64,000 nucleotides of DNA from Plastoroseomonas hellenica (GTDB taxonomy: Bacteria; Pseudomonadota; Alphaproteobacteria; Acetobacterales; Acetobacteraceae): NCBI RefSeq assembly GCF_018129085.1, contig NZ_JAAGBB010000003.1, positions 178,421 through 242,420 on the forward strand, read 5' to 3'. Position numbers and translations under genes: made by a program. This document shows, one piece after another, positions 55,564-63,987 of this stretch. The notes under the pieces are model-generated. The model saw only the letters and a program-made list of their open reading frames with translations, did no database searches and was not told the DNA's origin. Position 1 is the first letter of the stretch, and the number at the start of each line of letters is the position of its first letter.

Positions 55564-56843
55564 CCGGCGCGATCCTGTTCCTCAGCTTCGCGATCCTGCT
55601 GCTGGGCGGCGTGCCGATCGCGGTGGCGCTCGGGCTTGCGGGCGCACTGGCGATCTGGCTCGCCGACCAGTCGATCATGGCGATGCCGACCAATGTCTAT
55701 TCCGGCATCGCCAAGTACCCGCTGATCGCCATCCCGATGTTCGTGCTGGTGGGCTCGGTCTTCGACCGCACGGGCGTGGCACTCAGGCTGGTGCGCTTCG
55801 CGACGGCGCTGGTCGGTGCCGGGCGCGGCGCGCTCGCGTCCGTCGCGGTGCTGGTCGCCATGGTGATCGGCGGCATCTCCGGCTCCGGCCCCGCCACCTC
55901 GGCCGCCGTCGGCCAGGTGGTGACCAAGAGCATGGTGGCCGACGGCTATCCCCGATCCTTCATCGCAGCGACCGTCGGCGCCGCGGCCGCGACCGACATC
56001 CTGATCCCGCCCTCCATCGCCTTCATCATCTATGCGGTGCTGGTCCCCGGCGTCTCGGTGCCGGCGATCTTCATGGCGGGGATGTTCCCGGGGATCCTGG
56101 CCGGCGTCGCGATCATCGTGCCGATCATCCTCATCTCGCTGATCAAGGAATTCGGCGGCAAGAGCCGGCAGCGCGACCCGCTCTCGATCTGGACCACCTT
56201 CAAGGAGGCCTTCTGGGGCCTGATGGCCCCGGTCGTCATCCTGGGCGGCATGCGCATCGGCGCCTTCACACCCACTGAGGCCGCGGTCATGGCGGTGGTC
56301 TATGGACTGTTCATCGGCTTCGCCGTGTACCGGACGCTGACCTTGCGCGATCTCTACGAGATGCTGGTCGAAGCCGGGGAGCTGTCGGCCGTCATCCTGA
56401 TGGTGGTGGCGCTCGCCTCCGTCTTCGCCTGGTCGGCCTCGACGCTCGGCATCGTGCAGCCGGTGGCGCTTTGGGTCGTGGGGCTGGGATTGGGCGAATA
56501 CGGCACCATCGCGCTGCTGATGATCGTGCTGATCATCATCGGCATGTTCCTCGACGGCGTCAGCACCTTCCTGATCCTGCTGCCGGTGCTGATCCCGATC
56601 GCCAATGCCTTCCACTGGGACCTGACCTGGTTCGGCGTGATCCTGACGATGAAGATCGCGATCGGCCAGTTCACGCCGCCCATGGCGGTCAATCTCATGG
56701 TGAGCTGCCGCATCGCCGGCGTCTCCATGGAGAGCACCATCCCCTGGGTGGTCTGGATGATCCTGGCGATGTTCGTGGCGCTGGCGCTGGTCGTCGCCGT
56801 ACCGGACATCGCGCTGTGGCTGCCGCGCGTCATGGGGCTTTAG
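55560..56843 (+). CDS. TRAP transporter large permease (DctM family)
   Basis: A 427-residue membrane protein. ISGSGPATSAAVGQVVTKSM near residue 107 is the DctM signature, followed by PPSIAFIIYAVLVPG near residue 150. The start at 55560 overlaps the small permease stop. It closes a receptor-small-large permease operon; a TauD-like gene follows after 80 bp, perhaps in the same transcript. Confidence 0.94.
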   Translation: MTGAILFLSFAILLLGGVPIAVALGLAGALAIWLADQSIMAMPTNVYSGIAKYPLIAIPMFVLVGSVFDRTGVALRLVRFATALVGAGRGALASVAVLVAMVIGGISGSGPATSAAVGQVVTKSMVADGYPRSFIAATVGAAAATDILIPPSIAFIIYAVLVPGVSVPAIFMAGMFPGILAGVAIIVPIILISLIKEFGGKSRQRDPLSIWTTFKEAFWGLMAPVVILGGMRIGAFTPTEAAVMAVVYGLFIGFAVYRTLTLRDLYEMLVEAGELSAVILMVVALASVFAWSASTLGIVQPVALWVVGLGLGEYGTIALLMIVLIIIGMFLDGVSTFLILLPVLIPIANAFHWDLTWFGVILTMKIAIGQFTPPMAVNLMVSCRIAGVSMESTIPWVVWMILAMFVALALVVAVPDIALWLPRVMGL

Positions 56844-56923
56844 AGAGCGACGACTTAAGGGGCGTGCATCCGGGGGCTTAAGATCGGCTCACGGAGAAAG
56901 GGTTCGAAAAGGAGGAGATCGCC

Positions 56924-57748
56924 ATGCAGGTACAACCGCTCGCCGGCGCGATCGGCGCCGAGATCACCGGCATCGACCTCGCGCGCGGGGTCTCGGCGGA
57001 GGAGATCGCGGAGATCCGCCAAGTCTGGCTGCAGCATGGCGTGATCTTCTTCCGTGACCAGGATCTGCCGCCCGGCCCCTTCCTCGCATTCGCCCGGCAC
57101 TTCGGCGATGTCGTCGAATATCCCTTCATCAAGGGCATCGACGGCTTCCCCGAAATCATCCCGGTTCTGAAGCAGGAGCATGAGCGGCACAATTTCGGCG
57201 GCATCTGGCACAGCGACACCGCCTATCTCGAGCGGCCGCCGATGGCGACCATGCTGATCGCGCGCGAAGTACCGCCGGTCGGCGGCGACACCCTCTTCGC
57301 CTCCGGCTATGCCGCCTACGAGGCCCTGACCGACGGCATGAAGGCGATGCTGGCGCCGCTCCGGGCGGTGAACAGCTCTGCCAAGGCCGATGTCTCCAAG
57401 ACGCGGGAGGACCGCGTCAAGGACAGCGCCACGGCGGAGGCGAAGAAGGTCTACGAGGCGACCCACCCCGTGGTCCGCACCCATCCGGAGACCGGTCGCC
57501 GCGCGCTCTATGTCAATACCGGCCACACCGCCCGCTTCGAAGGCATGACGGAGGAGGAGAGCGCGCCGCTGCTCGACTTCCTGTTCCGACACCAGGTACG
57601 GCCGGAATTCACGTGCCGCTTCTCCTGGCGGCCGGGCTCGATCGCCTTCTGGGACAATCGCTGCGCGCTGCACAACCCAGTCAACGACTATCACGGCTAT
57701 CGCCGGCTGCTGCACCGGGTGACCTTGGCAGGCGACCTGCCCGCCTGA
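56924..57748 (+). CDS. TauD/TfdA family Fe(II)/2-oxoglutarate dioxygenase
   Basis: A 274-residue dioxygenase. The HxD is His96-Ser-Asp98 in GIWHSDTAY, the distal iron ligand is His250 in ALHNPVNDY, and the 2-oxoglutarate-binding Arg lies in HGYRRLLHRV near residue 260. It may oxidise a sulfonate, ether acid or similar substrate, likely imported by the TRAP system just upstream. GGAGG lies upstream of the ATG. Specific substrate unknown. Confidence 0.92.
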   Translation: MQVQPLAGAIGAEITGIDLARGVSAEEIAEIRQVWLQHGVIFFRDQDLPPGPFLAFARHFGDVVEYPFIKGIDGFPEIIPVLKQEHERHNFGGIWHSDTAYLERPPMATMLIAREVPPVGGDTLFASGYAAYEALTDGMKAMLAPLRAVNSSAKADVSKTREDRVKDSATAEAKKVYEATHPVVRTHPETGRRALYVNTGHTARFEGMTEEESAPLLDFLFRHQVRPEFTCRFSWRPGSIAFWDNRCALHNPVNDYHGYRRLLHRVTLAGDLPA

Positions 57749-57782
57749 GGCCGGTCGCCCGCCAGGCCGCTCAGCCGGCCTC
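57747..57782. terminator. Possible bidirectional terminator hairpin
   Basis: GAGGCCGG (57747-57754) and CCGGCCTC (57775-57782) form an exact 8-bp inverted pair between the ends of the convergent TauD-like and Ldh-family genes. The 20-base loop is long and no T-run follows, so the call is tentative. Confidence 0.35.
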
Positions 57783-58868
57783 CTGCAGCAGGAAGGGCAC
57801 GTTGCAGCCCCGCGCCACGTTGCGCACATGCTCGGCCAGGCTGTCCGGGATCGGGATGCCCTCTCGCTGGCGGCGCACCCGCTCCTGGTCCTCGGGATCG
57901 CCGGGGATGAGCACGGGCTTGGCCGGATCGACCGGCTTCGTCGCGCGGAGGGCGGCGATCTCCTCGTCGAGCTGCGCCTCGAACGCGCCGGGCGCGCGCA
58001 CGGAGCCGGGGTTCAGGGCCAGGAAGAAGTGCCCGATATCGTCCGGCTGCCCCTTCTTCCGCTTCGGTTTGTGGATCGCCGGGAAGGCCGCGCCGGCGAG
58101 CGTCCCGGAGAGGATATGCGCCATCATGGCCAAGCCGTAGCCCTTGTGGCTGCCCATGTCGCTGGTGCCCCCGAGCGGCGTGATGCCGCCGCCACGCGCA
58201 TTGAACAGACGATCATACCCGGCATGCGGATCGGTCACCGGCGCACCCTTCTCGTCCAGCACCCAGCCGTCCGGCAGCACCTTGTCCTTGAGGTGGTAGA
58301 CCTTGACCTTGTTGCCGGCGACCGTCGTCGTCGCCATGTCGAGCACGAAGGGCCGCTCGGTCGCCGCGGGTGCGGCGAAGGCGATCGGGTTGGTGCCGAG
58401 CATCGGCTCGGCGGCCCGCGTCGGCACCATCAGCAGGTTGCGCGCGGCGCTGGTGACGAGGCCGATCATCCCGGCATCGGAGGCCAGCCGCGCATAGTAG
58501 CCGGCGGCACCGAAGTGATGGGAATTGCGCACCGCGACGACGCCGATACCGAAGGCGCGCGCCTTCTCAATCGCCAGCTTCATGGCGCAGAAGGAGACAT
58601 AGTGGCCGAGCGAGGCGCCGCCATCCATCAGCACCACGGCGCCGGCATCGCGCTCGATCTGCGGACGCGCATCCAGGCTGAGCTGCCCATCGCGGCGCAT
58701 GCCGTCATACATCATGACCATCGAGATGCCGTGGCTGTCCACGCCCATCAGGTCGGTCTCGACCATCACCTCGGCGGTGGTCTCCGCCATGTCGGCGGGC
58801 ATGCCCCAGGCATGGAGGATCGCGAGGATCTGGGCGCGGACGCTGTCCGCGGTGGCGTTCATCGGCAT
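57771..58868 (-). CDS. Ldh family oxidoreductase (malate/L-lactate/ureidoglycolate dehydrogenase type)
   Basis: A 365-residue NAD(P)-dependent enzyme of the LDH2/MDHG family. Family marks include GVDSHGISMV near residue 36, VVAVRNSHHFGAAGYYA near residue 104, NPIAFAAP near residue 158, and SHKGYGLAMMAHILSG near residue 240. The family reduces or oxidises 2-hydroxyacids, ureidoglycolate or sulfolactate. It is last in a four-gene minus-strand operon with a TauD-like enzyme, a fumarylacetoacetase-like hydrolase and a Bug receptor. Confidence 0.9.
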   Translation of the reverse strand: MPMNATADSVRAQILAILHAWGMPADMAETTAEVMVETDLMGVDSHGISMVMMYDGMRRDGQLSLDARPQIERDAGAVVLMDGGASLGHYVSFCAMKLAIEKARAFGIGVVAVRNSHHFGAAGYYARLASDAGMIGLVTSAARNLLMVPTRAAEPMLGTNPIAFAAPAATERPFVLDMATTTVAGNKVKVYHLKDKVLPDGWVLDEKGAPVTDPHAGYDRLFNARGGGITPLGGTSDMGSHKGYGLAMMAHILSGTLAGAAFPAIHKPKRKKGQPDDIGHFFLALNPGSVRAPGAFEAQLDEEIAALRATKPVDPAKPVLIPGDPEDQERVRRQREGIPIPDSLAEHVRNVARGCNVPFLLQEAG

Positions 58869-58892
58869 CGGTGATCTCTCTTCAGTACCAAC

Positions 58893-59867
58893 TCAATCGA
58901 CCGACGCGCCAGTCGCGTGCACGATCGGCACCCAGCGTTCGATCTCGCTCGCGATGAAGGCACGGGTCGCGTCCGGCGTCATCCCCTCCGGGATGGTATT
59001 GCCGAGCTGGATCAGCCTGTCGCGCACATCGGGCTGCCGCAGCACCTCGGCGATCTGCTCGTAGAGGAACTGGCGGATCGGCGCCGGCGTGCCGAGCGTC
59101 GCCGACCAGGGCGTCCAGGTGGTCGCCTGATAGGCAGGTAGCCCGGCCTCCGTGCTGGTTGGCAGATCGGGCGCCATGGGGGAGCGTTGCGGAGTCGCGA
59201 TCACGATGCCTCGCACCGTCCCGGCGCGGATCGGCTCCGAGAGGAAGCTGATGGTATCCGCCTGGAAGGCGGTGCGGCCCCCGGCGAGGTCCGAAAACGC
59301 CGCGGCCGAGCCCCGATACGGCACATGCGTCGCCTGCACGCCGAGCAGCGAGACCAGCATGGCGCCCGCGATATGGCCCGTCGTACCATTGCCGGAAGAG
59401 CCGTAATTGTAGCGACCGGGATTGCGCAGCAGCAGGTCCCGGAACTCCGCCAGTGTCGTCACGTTGAGCGAGGGGTGTGCCGCGACTGCGATCGCCGAAT
59501 GGCTGCTGATCGTCACGTGGTCGACGCCGGTCAGCGGATGCACGGCGAGGCGCCGGTAGAGCCCGACATTCAGCGCATGGCTGCCGAGCGCGCCGACCAG
59601 CAGCGTATAGCCATCCGGCGCGCTGCGCGCGAGCTCCCCGAAGGCAACGATGCCGCCGCCGGAGGGCCGGTTCTCCACCACGAATTGCTGCCCGAGCCGC
59701 TGCGACAGCGCCGTCGAGATCAGCCGCGCATTGATGTCGGCATTGCCGCCGGCCGCCAAAGCCACCAGCACGCGCACCGGCTTGTTCGGGTAGTCACCGG
59801 CCCGCGGCTGCGCCGCGGCCAGCGCCGGCACCAGCAGCGCCAGCGCGGCGACGATCAGGCGTCCCAT
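58893..59867 (-). CDS. Tripartite tricarboxylate transporter (Bug/TctC) substrate-binding protein
   Basis: A 324-residue Bug-family receptor with a signal peptide (MGRLIVAALALLVPALAAAQ). VENRPSGGGIVAFGEL near residue 62 and PDGYTLLVGALGSHALN near residue 85 match the family. No tctAB genes are in the window. In its operon it presumably supplies a carboxylate to the hydrolase and dehydrogenase, but this is inference. Confidence 0.92.
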   Translation of the reverse strand: MGRLIVAALALLVPALAAAQPRAGDYPNKPVRVLVALAAGGNADINARLISTALSQRLGQQFVVENRPSGGGIVAFGELARSAPDGYTLLVGALGSHALNVGLYRRLAVHPLTGVDHVTISSHSAIAVAAHPSLNVTTLAEFRDLLLRNPGRYNYGSSGNGTTGHIAGAMLVSLLGVQATHVPYRGSAAAFSDLAGGRTAFQADTISFLSEPIRAGTVRGIVIATPQRSPMAPDLPTSTEAGLPAYQATTWTPWSATLGTPAPIRQFLYEQIAEVLRQPDVRDRLIQLGNTIPEGMTPDATRAFIASEIERWVPIVHATGASVD

Positions 59868-59885
59868 TGTCTCTCCCCTCCCCGC

Positions 59886-60770
59886 TCAACCAATGCCGTG
59901 TTCGAGCACCCCTATTCCTTCGACCTCCAGCGCCAGCCGGTCGCCAGGTTTCAAATATCGTGGCGGCTTGCGGAAATGCCCGGATCCCGCGGGCGTGCCA
60001 GTCGCGATCACGTCGCCGGTGCGCAGCCGCATGTAGCGGCTGAGCCACGCGATCAGTGCCGCGACCGGGAAGATCAGCTCCGCCGTGTTCCCCTCCTGCA
60101 CCGTCTCGCCGTTCAGGCGGCAGGACAGCGCCGTGCGCCAGGGCTCGCCAAACTCGTCGGCTGTGACAATCCAGGGGCCCATGGGGCAGAAGCCGTCGAG
60201 CCCCTTGGCGAAGCTCGTCATCGCCAGCGGCTGGTCGAACTGGAACTCCCGCGCCGAGATGTCGTTCAGGATGGTGTAGCCGGCGACATGCTCCAGCGCC
60301 TGGCTCTCCTCCACGCACCAGGCCTCCCGCCCGATGACGACCGCGAGCTCCACCTCCCAATCGGGCTTGGTGACGGCGGGCGGAATGCGCACCACGCTGC
60401 CCGGGCCGCAGACCGAGGAGGCCGGCTTCAGAAAGATGCGCGGCACCTCCAGCTTCGGTCCGCCGACCTCCGCCGCATGGGCGCCGTAGTTGCGCCCGAC
60501 GCCGAGGATCTTGCCCGGCAGCAACGGCGCCAGCAGCCCCGCGATCGGCCGCCGCAGCGCCGCATTCTCCGGCCGCGCCGCGAAGGCGATGGCGCGGGAG
60601 GCAGCCGTCATCGCCGCCTCGTCCGCCAGCAGCGCGATCATGTCGTCCGGCAGCAGCAGCGCCGCCTCATGCGCCGCGACATCGAGCGCGTGCTGCAGCG
60701 GCACCATCCAGGGACCGATGATCCCCGCGAGGCGCGCCGTCGTGCCATCCTGGAAGCGCGCGAGCCTCAT
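59886..60770 (-). CDS. Fumarylacetoacetate hydrolase family protein
   Basis: A 294-residue FAH-fold protein. Metal-binding acids come from DWEVELAVVIG near residue 137 and NDISAREFQ near residue 177, with GTPAGSGHF near the C-terminus typical of the family. Members hydrolyse acylpyruvates or decarboxylate/hydrate catechol-derived acids. The ATG overlaps the upstream TauD-like gene stop as ATGA. Its substrate is not deducible. Confidence 0.92.
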   Translation of the reverse strand: MRLARFQDGTTARLAGIIGPWMVPLQHALDVAAHEAALLLPDDMIALLADEAAMTAASRAIAFAARPENAALRRPIAGLLAPLLPGKILGVGRNYGAHAAEVGGPKLEVPRIFLKPASSVCGPGSVVRIPPAVTKPDWEVELAVVIGREAWCVEESQALEHVAGYTILNDISAREFQFDQPLAMTSFAKGLDGFCPMGPWIVTADEFGEPWRTALSCRLNGETVQEGNTAELIFPVAALIAWLSRYMRLRTGDVIATGTPAGSGHFRKPPRYLKPGDRLALEVEGIGVLEHGIG

Positions 60771-61648
60771 GCCGCGATCGCCGCGTAGTCGAGACTCGCC
60801 ATCACCTGGACGCGCAGGATGTAGCGATGCTCGTCCGGCCCGTAATCGGCGACCGCGTTGTGCGTGGTGCCGATATTGTCCCACATCAGCACATCGCCTT
60901 CGCGCCACTCATGGCTGTAGAGGAAGCGCGCCTCCGATTGGTGTCGGAACAGGAAGTCGAGCAGCGCGTCGCTCTCCGCCTTATCCAATCCTTCGATCAC
61001 CGTTGCGTAGCCGGGATTGCAATAGAGCACGCGGCGGCCGGTCACCGGATGGGTGCGGAAGATCGGCTGGCTGACCGGCGGCTTCTTCGCCCGCTGCTCC
61101 GGTGTCAACGCCTGGCGGATACTGCCCGGCCGCGCCCGCATCATGTCCCAGAATTTTTCGAAGTCATGAATGGCGCTGCGGCCTTCGAGGCGGTCCCGCA
61201 CCTCGGCGGGCAAGGCTTCATACGCGGCGTGCTGGTTGCGGAACTGCGTGGCGCCGAGCGCCCGTCCGTCGCGCCGCGGCACCCGCTTGGCGTGCAGCAC
61301 ATTCGCCAGCGCGATGTCGTGGGAATAGCTCATATCGGTGTGCCAGCCCTGGCCGGCGTCGTGCAGGCCGACCGGCTTGCCCGCGTCGTCCTTCATGTTC
61401 GACAGCAGCATCACCTCGGGATGGTCGGGTGCGTGGAACATGTTCGCGACATTCACCTCGAGCTCCCCGAACCGGGACCCGAAGGCCGAGAGCTGCGCAG
61501 CATCGAGATCCTGATCCGGGAAGCAGAGCACCCCGAACTCACAAAGGGCGCGCAGCACCTCGCGCCGGGCCGCGTCGTCCAGTGGCTGCGCGAGATCGAT
61601 ACTGGTGACGCGGGCGCCCAGGCCCGCATTGTTGGGCGTGATGTGCAT
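60767..61648 (-). CDS. TauD/TfdA family Fe(II)/2-oxoglutarate dioxygenase
   Basis: A 293-residue dioxygenase from an ATG at 61648 preceded by GAGGGGG. The HxD is His103-Thr-Asp105 in GWHTDMSY; the distal His263 lies in GTTHNAVAD and a following HRYILR supplies the Arg. It is first in the operon TauD-FAH-Bug-Ldh, divergent from the DadA-like oxidase. It is longer than the enzyme at 56924 and clearly a distinct paralogue (different spacing around HxD). Confidence 0.92.
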   Translation of the reverse strand: MHITPNNAGLGARVTSIDLAQPLDDAARREVLRALCEFGVLCFPDQDLDAAQLSAFGSRFGELEVNVANMFHAPDHPEVMLLSNMKDDAGKPVGLHDAGQGWHTDMSYSHDIALANVLHAKRVPRRDGRALGATQFRNQHAAYEALPAEVRDRLEGRSAIHDFEKFWDMMRARPGSIRQALTPEQRAKKPPVSQPIFRTHPVTGRRVLYCNPGYATVIEGLDKAESDALLDFLFRHQSEARFLYSHEWREGDVLMWDNIGTTHNAVADYGPDEHRYILRVQVMASLDYAAIAA

Positions 61649-61724
61649 GGCCGTTACCCCCTCGGGCAAAGCCTCCGCCAGACCGTGGCTTCCGTCAACG
61701 CGAAGCGCGCGGCAGTCTACCGGC

Positions 61725-62963
61725 ATGAGAAACGTGGTCATCATCGGCGCCGGCATCGTCGGCCTCTGCCTCGGCTGGCACTGCGCGCGGCGCGGCATGA
61801 ACGTCACGCTGCTCGATGTGGGGGAGCCGGGCGGCGGCGCCTCCTCCGGCAATGCCGGGGCGATCAGCGCGGGGTCGGTGGCGCCGCTCGCGATGCCCGG
61901 CGTGCTGCGCCAGGTGCCGGGGATGCTGACCGACCCCAAGGGCGCGCTGCACATCCCGCCGACCTATTGGCCACGCGCCCTGCCCTGGCTGCTGCGCTTC
62001 CTGGCCAGCGCGCGTCCCGCCCGGGTCGAGGCCATCGCCAGCGCGCTTGCCGCGCTGCAATTCGGCGCCATCGAACGCCACCGCGAGATCATGGCCGCGG
62101 AAGGCGCGCTCGACCTGGTCCGGGAGACCGGCCAGCTCTATCTCTACCGAGACGAGGCGCATCTCGCGAAGGACAGCGCGAGCTGGGAGTTGCGCCAGCG
62201 GCACGGCCTGCGGGTCGAGCGCCTGGATGCCGCCGGCATCGCGGCACTCGAGCCGGGCATCGCCCCCGATTACACGCTCGGGCTCCTCCTGCCGGAGCAA
62301 GGCAGCGTCGCCAACCCAAAGCGCCTGGCGGAGGTTGTAGCACGCGGCGTCGAACGCCAGGGCGGGCGCGTCCTGCGCGGCCGTGTCTCCGCCATCGCGA
62401 CCGAGGGCGGCCGGGCGATCGGAGCCATGACCGAGGCCGGGCTGGTGGCCGGCGACATCACCGTACTCGCCGCCGGCGCCTTCTCGGCCCGGCTGCTGGC
62501 GCCGCTCGGCATCCGGGTGCCGCTGGAGAGCCAGCGCGGTTATCACGTCATGCTGCCCGACGCCGGCGTCGCCCCGCAGCGGCCGATCATCCCGGCCGAC
62601 CGCAAGGCCTTCATCACGCCGATGGAGCACGGCCTGCGCATCGCCGGCACCGTCGAGTTCGGCGGCCTCGACCGCGCACCCAACCCAAAGCGCGCGGCGC
62701 TGCTGCTCGAGGATCTGGCGAAGGTCTATCCGCAGGCAAGCACGCAGGGTGCCGAAGGCTTCTGGATGGGCCATCGCCCCTGCCTGCCCGACAGCCTGCC
62801 CGTGCTGGGGCCGGTCGCGCGCATCCCCGGCCTCTGGTGCGCCTTCGGGCACGGGCATCTCGGCCTGACCGGCTCGGCACCGACCGCGGCACTGCTGGCC
62901 GCCGCGATGGCGGGCGAGACGCCGAACACCGACATTGCCCCTTTCGCCATCGAACGTTTTTGA
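61725..62963 (+). CDS. FAD-dependent oxidoreductase, D-amino acid dehydrogenase (DadA)-like
   Basis: A 412-residue DAO-family flavoprotein. The N-terminal FAD motif VVIIGAGIVGLCLG is at residues 4-17, with LLDVGEPGGGASSGNAG near residue 31. Late motifs GHRPCLPDSLPVLGP near residue 348 and GHGHLGLTGSAPTA near residue 379 match DadA-like enzymes that deaminate D-amino acids or sarcosine-like amines at the membrane. It is followed after 13 bp by an SDR gene. Substrate is inferred only at the class level. Confidence 0.9.
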   Translation: MRNVVIIGAGIVGLCLGWHCARRGMNVTLLDVGEPGGGASSGNAGAISAGSVAPLAMPGVLRQVPGMLTDPKGALHIPPTYWPRALPWLLRFLASARPARVEAIASALAALQFGAIERHREIMAAEGALDLVRETGQLYLYRDEAHLAKDSASWELRQRHGLRVERLDAAGIAALEPGIAPDYTLGLLLPEQGSVANPKRLAEVVARGVERQGGRVLRGRVSAIATEGGRAIGAMTEAGLVAGDITVLAAGAFSARLLAPLGIRVPLESQRGYHVMLPDAGVAPQRPIIPADRKAFITPMEHGLRIAGTVEFGGLDRAPNPKRAALLLEDLAKVYPQASTQGAEGFWMGHRPCLPDSLPVLGPVARIPGLWCAFGHGHLGLTGSAPTAALLAAAMAGETPNTDIAPFAIERF

Positions 62964-62976
62964 CCGGGAGGACGCC

Positions 62977-63726
62977 ATGACACGCAAGGTCCTGATGATC
63001 ACCGGCGCGGGACGCGGCATCGGCGCCGCGACCGCCCGCCTCGCCGCCGCACGCGGCTATGACCTGCTGCTCACTTGGCGCGGCAACGAGGCCGCCGCGC
63101 AGGCAAGCGCCGCGACCTGCGAGGCAGCCGGTGCTGCCGTGGAACTGGTGCGCGCCGATGCTGCCGACGAGGTCGAGATGCTCGCCGCCTTCGCTGCCCT
63201 CGATGCCCGCTTCGGGCGCATCGACGGGCTGGTCGCGAATGCCGGTATCACCGGCCCGATGTGCCGCCTGATGGACAGCAGCCTCGCCGACTGGGATGCG
63301 GTGTTCCGCCTGAACGTCCTCGGTCTCTACCTCGCGCTGCGGGAGGCCGCGAAGCGCATGTCCACGGCCCGCGGCGGCCAGGGTGGCGCCATCGTCGCCC
63401 TCTCCTCGCGCGCCGCTGAACTCGGCAGCCCCGGCGAATTCATCCACTACGCCGCCAGCAAGGGCGCCGTGGACAGCATCACCATCGGCTTCGCCAAGGA
63501 AGTCGCAGCCGAAGGCATCCGCGTCAACGCCGTGAGCCCCGGCCTGATCGACACCGAGATCCATGCCACCGCCGGTGCCCCCGACCGCGTCCAGCGCTTC
63601 GGCCCGATGATCCCGATGGGCCGCGGCGGCACGGCGGAAGAAGTCGCTGAAACCATCCTCTTCCTGCTCTCCGACGCCGCCAGCTACATCACCGGCGCCC
63701 GCCTGCCGGTCGGCGGCGGGCGGTGA
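62977..63726 (+). CDS. SDR family oxidoreductase
   Basis: A 249-residue classical SDR. GAGRGIG near residue 10, ANAG near residue 87, and catalytic YAASK near residue 160 are present, with the C-terminal GARLPVGGGR. A GGGAGG site precedes the ATG at 62977. It is second in the short DadA-SDR operon and is followed by structured repeat copy B. It may be mistaken for FabG because of the similar size, but there is no fatty acid gene context. Confidence 0.92.
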   Translation: MTRKVLMITGAGRGIGAATARLAAARGYDLLLTWRGNEAAAQASAATCEAAGAAVELVRADAADEVEMLAAFAALDARFGRIDGLVANAGITGPMCRLMDSSLADWDAVFRLNVLGLYLALREAAKRMSTARGGQGGAIVALSSRAAELGSPGEFIHYAASKGAVDSITIGFAKEVAAEGIRVNAVSPGLIDTEIHATAGAPDRVQRFGPMIPMGRGGTAEEVAETILFLLSDAASYITGARLPVGGGR

Positions 63727-63738
63727 TGAGGGCGCGCC

Positions 63739-63940
63739 CTGGGGAAGGCTCTGCCTTCCCCAGACCCCATCCGCCAGGAGCATAGATGCTCCTGGACCTG
63801 CTTCACTTGGCGCCCTGATGGCCGAAGGGGCCGCCCACTTCGGGGCGGCCCCTTCGGCCATCAGGGCTCTAAAAGTACACGGGGTCCAGGGGCCTGTAGG
63901 CTCCTGGTGGGGTGGGTCCGGGAGGGGCAAAGCCCCTGTC
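63739..63940. repeat. Structured palindromic intergenic repeat, copy B (inverted relative to copy A)
   Basis: Same architecture as 5674-5877 in reverse orientation. It has an 11-bp perfect hairpin at 63739-63749/63753-63763, a 10-bp perfect hairpin at 63774-63783/63786-63795, a central perfect 25-bp stem at 63812-63836/63843-63867 with a 6-base loop, and an outer GGGGC-AAA-GCCCC hairpin near 63924-63936. The conserved boxes CCTGCTTCACTTGG and GGGCTCTAAAAG appear as reverse complements of those in copy A. It follows the stop of an SDR gene by 13 bp, so it probably terminates transcription. Confidence 0.9.
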
Positions 63941-63945
63941 TAGCC

Positions 63946-63987
63946 GGGGACATCACTGACAGTTTGGACCGGAGACATGGCTGACAG
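63946..63987. mobile_element. Tandem 17-bp repeats, possible insertion-sequence end
   Basis: GGGGACATCACTGACAG (63946-63962) and GGAGACATGGCTGACAG (63971-63987) match at 14 of 17 positions with a 25-bp period. Such tandem GGAGACAT-CTGACAG boxes resemble the terminal transposase-binding region of some insertion sequences (possibly IS481-like), but the transposase lies beyond the window. The abrupt change from copy B to this sequence suggests an element boundary near 63945. Confidence 0.45.
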
